Part shown: one piece after another, positions 55,501 to 64,000 of the stretch
Position numbering within the stretch: the stretch's first letter is position 1
Layout of the letters: the number at the start of each line of letters is the position of its first letter
Origin: Batillaria attramentaria
Lineage: Eukaryota > Mollusca > Gastropoda > Batillariidae
Reading direction: 5' to 3'
DNA: 64,000 nucleotides
NCBI GenBank assembly: GCA_018292915.2
Contig: JACVVK020000346.1
Coordinates: 403,501 to 467,500 of the forward strand
The notes under the pieces: model-generated
Database searches by the model: none
The model's input: the letters and a program-made list of their open reading frames with translations, nothing else
What the model was told of the DNA's origin: nothing
Made by a program: the position numbers and the translations under genes

Positions 55501-56258
55501 AAAAGGTGGACATTTGTTTCCAGCACCGATCATCACAATGCATAGAGCTAGCATTTAGTGCACGCACATTTAGTTGTGCACGAAATTAGGAAAGCATATA
55601 CAACGATCGTGCTTGCTGTTTGACTGATGTCGATCAAATCATTGAATCTACCATTCTCTTCATAAATGCAGGTCTCATTCACGCGAAAGGCAGTTACGTA
55701 GTGCGTCTCGTGCGCCTTTGGTTCAGCAGTAACTGAGCATTGCAGTATTGTTTTAAAAAAAAAAAAAAATTCTTTGGGAATCAGCCTAAAGGTATCATTC
55801 TGTGGACCCCCTACGCCCCCCCCCCCTCCTCCCCCACCCACCCCCACCGTCCTCTGTGTCTTAGTCGTTTGTGCCGGTTTTTATTTTTCTCCCCATTCCT
55901 GCTATCCAAATTGTTCGGTCGAGACACCAGAAAAATGAAATTGTCACGCCACACAAATTGTCTATAGCAGTATTGAAACGTAGAACACGCCAAAAAAATC
56001 GAAAAGTCTGGCGCTGACATTGCTAGACTTGCATGCATGCACGCCTGACTTCTCCTTGTTCTTTGTTCCCGCAGAGGTAACAACCAAATTTGCCCTCAGC
56101 CCTTGAAGGCTGCCAGGGAAAACATGAATAGCTGTAGTTCTGTCTGCGGACCCAGCCAGTGTACTGTGGCAGTGAGAAAGGTCATACAAAGTACAGTGAT
56201 TTTTAGACTTGCACACGCGTGCAAACATACAGACACACACACACACGCACGCACGCAC

Positions 56259-56291
<33 letters not shown>

Positions 56292-56700
56292 GAATTCTGT
56301 ATTTGAATTAACTGACTGGAACGGGCTTGGCAGTTTGATCAGTGTAGTATTTCACACGGACATCAAACATTTTCTAGTCTCTGTTACAGGCGCAGTGAGT
56401 CATTACGGAGTCTCAGTACTTGGAAAGAATTTTGTTTCGTTGTTACATGAAAGCCGATATACAATCACGTCATGCAAATGTAAAGTTATTATTACCAAAT
56501 TCATTATCTGTAGTGCATATGAGCAGAGGCACATCGTCGGAAATGTGAGCGAACGATACTGCATCTATCAAACCTCTCTACAACTTTAGAAAAAAGTTTG
56601 GGATGTTTTCTGGAAAGAAATACGTGGTAATTTTCAGTACTTGGTACCGGAACACCTGATGTTACCTAAAAATAAATCTAGTTCCTCTACTTAGACTGGG

Positions 56701-56729
56701 CAAAGACCGTAGATTATCTACGGTCTTTG
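56701..56729. repeat. Perfect 29-base palindrome
   Basis: caaagaccgtagat, one base, then its exact inverse. Confidence 0.9.
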
Positions 56730-56788
56730 GACTGGGTATCCAGTCTTTGTGTTTAGAAAGAAGTCAGTCAGTACCATTGTGAAAAGCA

Positions 56789-56790
<2 letters not shown>

Positions 56791-56873
<83 letters not shown>
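56791..56873. repeat. (GT)n microsatellite
   Basis: About 41 GT units. Confidence 0.9.
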
Positions 56874-56875
<2 letters not shown>

Positions 56876-57709
56876 AAAATATTCCGCACTGTGTATTTCA
56901 GTACTGTGTATTTCAATTACGCTTTGGATAGCGAGGTAAAGTCAGAATAACGTTCCTCTGTATTCTCTACCACACAAAAAAAAAATAAAAGTAATTACTG
57001 GGTTCTGTCTTTGGGAACACGTCACCCGCCCCAAAATACCCTGCCTAAATGGCTTCAGACCTTCAAGCGAACTAAAAATTGCCCGTCGAGGATTTGCCCT
57101 TCGCCCTTTTTTTCGACAGGTCGACAAATTAATTGATTTCAATTATACTTTAGCAGGGAAATGAAAGCGCGGTTCTGTATAACAAATGAAAGTGGCGCGG
57201 TCAGATTAACGGACATCAAACACTTTATTGGACAAAGCAATAGCGATCGAGGCACTGGCATATCGATTAACAGAAATCGATAAAACCCGAAGTGACTCAG
57301 GGTAGCAGGGTTGGAAATTTAGGGATTGAAATAGATGTACTTTTAGTGGGGGTGGGGGGTGGGGATGGCTAATACCTCCTAAAATCACAAGTACACGTGA
57401 CTGGTTGAAACAGGAGCGAAACATGTAACTATGCTGCGTATTAACATTGTGAAAATTACGTCATCTTTGAGGGGGCAAAAAAAAAAAGCCACGTCATAAA
57501 ACAGATGACAAGTATACGTCGCCGATTTAATACAGGTGTGTGTGTGTGACCTCCTCCCCCCCCCCCCCCCAATATGGTACAGTGTGTCTATAAGGCTAGT
57601 TTACACATCGTTTGTGTCGGAAAATTATATTTAGGAACATGAATTAAAAAGGATATCTTTTAGACCCCCTACTGACCCACTCACACACTCACAAACACCG
57701 CCCCTCCCC

Positions 57710-57710
<1 letters not shown>

Positions 57711-57781
<71 letters not shown>

Positions 57782-57857
57782 CGCGGCACCCACGTACAAA
57801 CAGATAAACACGCACACACACCCACTCACTCCCCCCCCCCCCCCCCCCCCCCCCCCA
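57711..57857. repeat. Poly-C (about 38) / (CA)n / poly-C (about 25)
   Basis: Two long C runs bracket CA-rich sequence. On the minus strand it gives G/GT-rich sequence with G-quadruplex potential. Confidence 0.9.
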
Positions 57858-58650
57858 CACACACACACCCCACACCACACCAATCGCCCATTCTGGAGTG
57901 TACGTACGACTTCTCGGCCGCTATACGATTATGCGCGCATGGAAGATGCTCCCGGCTAAAATCGATTTGCATTCAACAGGTTGCTTGCCTGTACAGCGAA
58001 GATCGATTTGAATGTAACTGAGACACACCTAGCGATGGCACCACGATCATAAAAAAGAAGAAAGAGAAAGAAAACGAAAAAAGAGAGAGAGAGAGAGAAG
58101 AAAAGGTGAACGCGCGGGCAAGCGGGCATTTAGATGTTCCCTGAAATGACACGTCAACCTTAATGTAATACCTTTATATTGAAAAACAACAACAACAACT
58201 GAATTCTCTGTTATTTTTTCGTTAATAAAGAGGAGAACCTGGATAAGTAAACATAACCTAAACATAAAAAAAAACTTAAAAGAAAGAAAGAAAGAAAAAA
58301 CGTGTGTGTGTGTGTGTGTGTGTGTTGGGAGGGGGGGGGAGGTTGACGGGGATGGGATTAAAGGAGGGGTGGGGGATGCTCAACGTGTACATTGAAAGAC
58401 ATCATTTGCTTTCAAGTGAAACTTGGTCCTAGTTTTACAAGGTTAATCAAATCACCTTTGTCACAAACAGAAGGCGTTAACCTCATAATGTATTATCAGA
58501 CAATAGTCGACATATCGTGTCCTTTGCTTTTACCCTTACCTAGCTCCAAACCATTGTGATTAAATAAATCAGACATAATCAGTCATGTTCCAGGGATCTG
58601 ACTTCAAAATTCAATATTTTATTTCCTTTTGCCCATCTGCGGGTATGGAG

Positions 58651-58819
58651 TTGGTTGGTTGGTTGGTTGTTTAACGTCCTTTTCCACCACATGCGGGTGA
58701 TAAAAAAGACGGGGCAACGATGAAAAAGCCAGTACAAATATTTGGCCCAGCCGGGATTCGAACTCACGACCCGAGCATTATAAGTCCAACGCTCTACCAT
58801 TCGGCCACCCCCGGCTCCC
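58651..58819 (-). mobile_element. tRNA-derived SINE, family A, copy 5, with target duplication
   Basis: Perfect 14-base flanking repeat ctgcgggtatggag (58637-58650 and 58820-58833). Intact A and B boxes (gttcgaatcccgg on the minus strand) and a (CCAA)n tail. Confidence 0.9.
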
Positions 58820-59002
58820 CTGCGGGTATGGAGGATACAGTAAAAACAACATAGCACAAGGGTAAAACCATTACACGGAATCAAGTTCAACAGAAGATTA
58901 CAAAAACGTACAGCATATAATTATAACCATAAATAGAAATGTATTTACGGACAAGCGCTGCACAGATCTTTTGACCATTAAGTTGGCAGCAGCGTTCGCA
59001 CT

Positions 59003-59012
59003 CACGCACGCA

Positions 59013-59066
<54 letters not shown>
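59003..59066. repeat. (CGCA)n(CA)n microsatellite
   Basis: cgca units followed by about 17 CA units. Confidence 0.9.
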
Positions 59067-59070
<4 letters not shown>

Positions 59071-59262
59071 GACTGCAATTCGATCACTTGACTGCTGACG
59101 TCACAGATATAATATGTGAGTGATCCATCCTGATACGAGTTTGCCGTCAGACGAACGGAACTTTGTACGTCTTCAGCATTACAACAAATGACATGACCTT
59201 GTCAGACTAATATGAACCCGCGTTGAACCTGCCGATTTCCTTTTGTTGTTGTTGTTGTTGTG

Positions 59263-59293
<31 letters not shown>

Positions 59294-59608
59294 CGTTCGT
59301 TCGTTCGTTCAAACAGAGGTGTGCTTGTGTCGCTGCCAGGATGACGATAGTATCTGGTTAGTTTGATCATCTTTTTGACGCTACAGCTATGAGGCCGGGT
59401 TCAGGCAGCTCAATAACACCAATATCGAACCCCCTGAAATACATTGGTCCCAATCAACAGGAAGAAGTCAATTATCGCGCGATGGCAGTTCGCCGCTCCA
59501 GTGATTGTTCACAGGCATTAGAAGTGTCCACCCACACAGGTCCAACCAGTCTAGGATAACAGTAGTTCTCGGGATAACAGGCTGGCTCAGCCAAGTGTAG
59601 TGCTTAAA

Positions 59609-60010
59609 GATCTAAGCTCCCAACAAAAAGCTTTCCGAAGTGTGAAAATTTTTTACAGAGTCGACCGTGCAAACACAATCAACTCTGTCACAGTTGCAGA
59701 GTTTTCAGCCGCGCTTCGGGGACCCTTATAAAACCAGAGCACGAGCTTGCCGTGACATTAATTGGGTTTTGGTCAGTGAGCGAGACACATCGCTACAGTG
59801 TCCAGCGGATGTTGAGTGCCGCACGATCTTTCTCGCTCAGTGTCAAAACGCAAACTGAGCTGTGAAATCAGGCCGCCCTTGGTTTTTTGTTGGGGTTTCA
59901 GGGACGCTGAAAACTCTGCAGCTGTGACAGAGTTGACTGTGCTTGCACGGTCGACTCTGTAAAAGTTTTTCACACTTCGGAAAGCTTTTTGTTGGGAGCC
60001 GGCTTAGATC
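59609..60010. mobile_element. Fold-back element, 402 bp
   Basis: Arms of about 100 bp: 59609-59710 (gatctaag...ctcccaacaaaaagctttcc, cagagtcgaccgtgcaaaca) and its near-complete inverse at 59910-60010. Pairing continues inward (gttttggtcagtgagcgaga with tctcgctcagtgtcaaaac), so almost the whole element is one imperfect palindrome. No ORF. Confidence 0.85.
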
Positions 60011-60142
60011 GACAACATCGACAACAACCATGACAGCAACAAGAGCAACAGAAACAACAACATTATAACAGCATTTCCGAAATGAAGATATGCAAGTTAC
60101 ATATGGATTGCTGTCGATTACTGAACGAATTATTCCGTACAA

Positions 60143-60315
60143 GGGGAGCCGGGATGGCCGAATGGTAGAGCGCTGAACTTCTAATGCTCGGGGCGTGAGT
60201 TCGTATCCCGGCTGGGGCCAAATATTTTGTGCTGGCTTTTTCATCGTTGCCCCGTCTTTGATATCACCCGTATGTGGTGGAATAGGACGTTAAACCCCCA
60301 AACACTCACTCATCC
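60143..60315 (+). mobile_element. tRNA-derived SINE, family A, copy 6
   Basis: The only clear family A copy on the plus strand. It reads ggggagccgggatggccgaa ... ttcgtatcccggctggggcc to ggacgttaaacccccaaaca. Flanks tattccgtacaa and tattccgcacaa (one mismatch) mark the target duplication. Confidence 0.9.
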
Positions 60316-61136
60316 TATTCCGCACAAAACGGCCACGGAGCCAAATCCTATAGAAAGCGGGACCAAAAACAAATAAACGAATACAACACACAGTTATCAT
60401 TCCATGGCACCAGAAATGTCGCCTTTACTTCTTCCTTTTTTTTTTTTCTTCTTTTTTTAATACGTAGGCTACTGCACCTTCGCTCCCAAAGGAGGGCTAC
60501 AACATTCTAGCACATTCCCTCCCCTTTCCCTGAAATATGGCTATTTCTTTTTAAAAAAAGGCCATTCCAAAACACAATTTTGACACCCTATTGAAATGAT
60601 ATATGTTCCGGGAAAACCATAAAAGCGAACATAAAAGACAAGAAGAACACGTACCACCCCCCCCCCCCCCAATTTCCCCCGCCAAAAACTGCAAGTAAGA
60701 AAAGAAAAAAACGACCGTAAAAAACCAACTTAAAGGCAAACAACAACAAAAGCCCAAAACATAGACGTACAGTAAACAAAAGCCAAAATAAAACCCTATG
60801 AATACCCCCCCCCCCCCCCCCCCCAAAAAAAAGGAAAAAATCCAAAAAATAAACCACCACACCACCAAAAACGCCACCACAGTATCTGAAACAAACAAAT
60901 GAACAGCAAAACACCACGACTACCATCACCAACACCACTACGTAATGTGCCACCGCCACTACCACCACTACGTTCCACGCCTCGGAAAAAATAATATCAG
61001 AGGTGTTGAATGGACAACAACGAAACCGTCTCAACGGGTTTAGGATTTCTAACCTGAGGAGCTCGCAGAGTAAGCACTCAAAACAGCGCGTCACAACAGT
61101 CGGTCGCTAAATGAATCGAGTAGCTGAAGACACTTT

Positions 61137-61400
61137 GTGAGATCGATATTTCCACATAGTGCTAGATTTTCCAACGTGCCATGTCCAGAAACCCCGGATC
61201 GGCGAGCTAGCCCTCCCCCGCGGGAAAACAGGTTCAGGGCGCAGAGTGATCGTCTGCAAGCGAAACTGACTCAGAGGACCTTTTGCGTCTCTTCGTCTGA
61301 AGATCGACTTCGGCGATTATTTTCGATGTGTGATGTAGTGTTTGTGCAGCGCATCCTTCCTCGCCGTGTCTGCGGTATCTGGGGAGATCTTTGATTTCCA
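61137..61400 (+). other. Possible first (5' UTR) exon of the gene entering at 63,942
   Basis: A GC- and CpG-richer stretch ends in tttgatttcca followed by the consensus donor gtaagtgac at 61401. Upstream, 61,100-61,300 is free of simple repeats, unlike its surroundings. It contains an 85-codon frame that matches no family I know, so a leader exon is as likely as coding. Confidence 0.25.
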
Positions 61401-61896
61401 GTAAGTGACTTGTTTGGGTGCTCAGTGTCTGGATCAGGCACTTATCTCTGGTTTGTTTTTTCTTATCTAAACTGAACCTACCGTGAAGGAAAAACTGGGT
61501 TTTTTTTATGCGCAGAAAGGCATGTTTCTGTTTTTGACAAGACTTCCAACAGAGTTTAAAATGGCGGCAGAATAAAACCAGGTCTTGCTGTTTTGGTGAA
61601 GATTTCTCTTCGGCTGATATTTCCTGCCCTAGGGTAAAATTGATTCTCGCTATTTCAGAAAGTTCCTCTATTTTCTCTTCTTCTGGTAATTGGCACTTTG
61701 AGTATGGGTGAATGACATAATTGCTCGCTGAATATAATGTGAATCGACATTATACTCGTTGACCGACTTTGTCAGGATAAGACGGGTTTCAAAGTTTCAG
61801 AGAGATAGAGACAATGACACTCTATTTTCCAAGGATAGCATATTAGGTGCGCAGACTTGTCCTACATGATCTTCTCCTTGCTACTCTTCGCACACA

Positions 61897-61898
61897 CA

Positions 61899-61981
<83 letters not shown>
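61897..61981. repeat. (CA)n microsatellite
   Basis: About 38 CA units, then C/A-rich and (CAA)n sequence to 62112. Confidence 0.9.
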
Positions 61982-61982
<1 letters not shown>

Positions 61983-62247
61983 AATGAAAATCCTGTGTAC
62001 TCACACACCTAATCACCCTCCCCCCCCCAAAAAAAAAACCCAAAAAACACCAACAACAACAGCAACAACAACAAAAAACCCAAAACAAAACAAACAACAA
62101 CAACAACAACAACCCAAACAACCCTCACATACCAGTACATAAGTCTAAAACACAGATGAATGGTTTCAGGATTATGCTGCATGTTCTTCTTTCTTTCGTT
62201 TTCGTCAACGGAATGATCGTGTTTCTGGGATGACGCAAGTTAATGCA

Positions 62248-62520
62248 TCACGTTACTCTCTTCCATTTACCTCGTATTTCCCTCAGGAATTCAAGGCAGA
62301 AACTTCTTACACGAGCATCAGGCATTGCTCGTATAGAAAACTGCTGACACAATCTTTTGTGAATCTTCGTCGCTTGAAACTGAATGGTTTGTAATCCCCA
62401 GACAATGTCATAGTCGTTAGACGGTGATTTTCTATAACGGTCGTTGACATCGCGCTGTTCAGCTCTACTGAGGCATCCCTCCATTAAGTTTGCTTTGAGT
62501 TGGTCTCTTACCTCACAGAG
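62248..62520 (-). CDS. Unrecognised open frame of 80-95 codons
   Basis: A minus-strand frame with balanced amino-acid composition (for example DYDIVWGLQTIQFQATKIHK and RSFCLEFLREIRGKWKRVT before TGA), unlike the repeat-driven frames nearby. The first ATG gives about 80 residues starting MEGCLSRAEQRDVNDRY. No domain recognised and no clear splice sites. It could be a lone exon, a pseudogene piece or chance. Confidence 0.2.
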   Translation of the reverse strand, partial: LCEVRDQLKANLMEGCLSRAEQRDVNDRYRKSPSNDYDIVWGLQTIQFQATKIHKRLCQQFSIRAMPDARVRSFCLEFLREIRGKWKRVT

Positions 62521-62567
62521 CACTCTGTACACTCATGATGAGCTTAGACATGTACAAAAGCTATAAA

Positions 62568-62569
<2 letters not shown>

Positions 62570-62651
<82 letters not shown>

Positions 62652-62673
62652 GTGTGTGTGTGCGCGCGCGCGC
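62570..62673. repeat. (GT)n(GC)n microsatellite
   Basis: About 45 GT units with one interruption, then a short GC alternation. Confidence 0.9.
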
Positions 62674-63840
62674 GCACGTGCGACTGTGCACAGCAATCTC
62701 CGTCAGTTTCCAGCGTCTCTTAAAACATAAAGAAAAGCAAAGGAAAGCAAAACATAACAATTCACCTCGGTCTGCTGCTTGACTCAAGCTCCAAACATTC
62801 TGTGCAGAAAGAACAAACATTCAAATGATTTAGTCGGAATGAGAAGCGCGCTGCGCTAATTAAAGTGTTCACTCACAACTCCCCCCCCCCCCCCCCCCGG
62901 CCTTACTTTCCTACTGCAATATTCTAATCGGTAACTTCAACAAGACCAAGGTTTGATTAGCGTGCGCACATCTATGTATAGACTACGTCTGCTAGTCCGC
63001 CGAGTAGGTACTTATGCAGACAAACAAGACAGACACTCATTAACTCTGCGTTAGGGAAAATTATCGGAACAAAGCCTTGTTGAGTATAGGCTCAACAGCC
63101 GCGATGGTCTCCTTTTCTTCACCACGCAGTCTTCGATTTTTTTTAAGCAGCCGTTGCTCGGTCGTCAACGTCACCTGGCGATCTTGGGCTGGAATCTTGT
63201 CAGATGACTCGATCGTTGCCTCAAAGAAAATGATAACCTTATGATATCAACTTGAGTTGCTGAGAGCGGAGACAATGGTTTTTTTTTTTTTTTTTTTTTG
63301 ACGAGACAGGCGCGCAACGAGAACCCGCAAAAGACAAAAATAAGTAAATTACAAAAAATAAAATAAACAAAACCAACGGCAGCCCTCTGAGCAAAGCAAT
63401 TATCTTTGGCTCCCTCCAAAAATAGAGGTACATCATGCAATCATTTTCTGTCCTGAAGTGCGCTTCGTGTTGCAGAAGCAACCCGGAAGCAAATGTTCTC
63501 AAAATACGAGACATTTTTGGACTGCCTGGCAGCAGAGACAAGGAGAAATATTTCTCACCTAATATTGTTCGACATATCTGCACCAAAATGTGTTCAATAA
63601 AATCGTAGGTCGAACTGCGTCGGCACTCACTGCTCTACAGATGAGGAAATGACATGGTAATTTTTTTTAAAGGCATGAAAAAGAAATGTTTATGTATGTG
63701 CACGGTTGTGTGCATATGACTGTACACCTTGAAGTGCACGTGGACATCATGGTGAAAAAAATACAGTCGGACCTTCCTTTTGAGGTTAATGATTTGACTG
63801 TTCTTAAATGCAATCTAGCATTTCATGGATGCTATACCAC

Positions 63841-63841
<1 letters not shown>

Positions 63842-63872
<31 letters not shown>

Positions 63873-63901
63873 GTGTGCGTGCGTGCGTGCGTGCGTGCGT
63901 G
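63842..63901. repeat. (GT)n(GCGT)n microsatellite
   Basis: GT units passing into gcgt units, 40 bases before a probable exon. Confidence 0.9.
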
Positions 63902-63941
63902 CTGAAATAGTTCTCCTTCTCCTTTCCTTTCGTCCCGGCAG

Positions 63942-64000
63942 CTTCCTTGCTGGAGAGTTCTGGAACTGATGAGAGCGCTGCTAGCCGAAGCGACTGTGAG
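63942..64000 (+). CDS. Probable internal exon of a further + strand gene, cut by the window end
   Basis: ttctccttctcctttccttt then cgtcccggcag is a strong polypyrimidine tract and acceptor. The following 59 bases stay open as xSLLESSGTDESAASRSDCE. Too short to name. A candidate upstream exon ends with a GTAAGT donor at 61401. Confidence 0.4.

Larger units (their letters stand above)
54950..61100. other. Intergenic, repeat-rich, no gene seen
   Basis: Starts with a T/G-rich low-complexity block (54952-55195) ending in G13. Then come the possible LINE remnant, (CA)n/(CGCA)n at 56230-56288, C runs, two family A SINEs and the fold-back element. Confidence 0.55.

Noticed and set aside
60588..61094. 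168-codon minus-strand frame rich in Phe, Val and Gly
   Set aside because: Driven by poly-C, A-rich and (CAC)n sequence on the opposite strand, not protein-like.

Overview
The window is animal nuclear DNA. It has spliced genes with GT-AG introns of 50 to 1,900 bases, AATAAA poly(A) signals, tRNA-derived SINEs, MITE-like DNA elements, one LINE fragment, and very many (CA)n, (GA)n, poly-G and poly-C tracts. Gene density is low. Protein divergence, intron richness and repeat style fit a lophotrochozoan, most likely a marine mollusc. That placement is inference, because nothing in the window is diagnostic of a species.

Layout: 1 to about 31.8 kb has no gene I can support. It holds microsatellites, an 80-base poly-G run, a decayed PIF/Harbinger-type deletion derivative with a MADF fragment (6.2-6.8 kb), a 14-copy satellite of 124 bp (11.5-13.3 kb), several tRNA-derived SINE families, and two local direct duplications (22.3-23.5 kb).

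From 31,910 to 40,035 (+) there is a complete ten-coding-exon gene for the type I protein arginine methyltransferase PRMT1 (366 aa). Its introns contain a frameshifted SAP-domain pseudogene, a MITE with 6-bp target duplications, a SINE and two copies of another dispersed repeat. A long 3' UTR probably runs to the AATAAA at 42,791.

From 44,953 to 52,671 (+) there is a second spliced gene. I assembled it from 14 coding exons into a 682-aa reading frame with every intron phase consistent. It has an N-terminal bHLH (exons 1-2), a low-complexity middle with a GFTP motif repeated at exact 16-residue spacing, an acidic segment, and a C-terminal HMG-box-like helix set. bHLH plus HMG box in one protein is the architecture of MEIOSIN/STRA8, the vertebrate meiosis initiators, so this is a candidate invertebrate member of that family. 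It is the most interesting item in the window. Two internal exons are less certain than the rest.

From 55 kb to the end there is repeat-rich sequence: SINEs, a 402-bp fold-back element, poly-C, (CA)n and a possible LINE 3' remnant. The last 59 bases look like the start of an exon of a further + strand gene that runs off the window. A possible first exon of that gene ends at 61,400.
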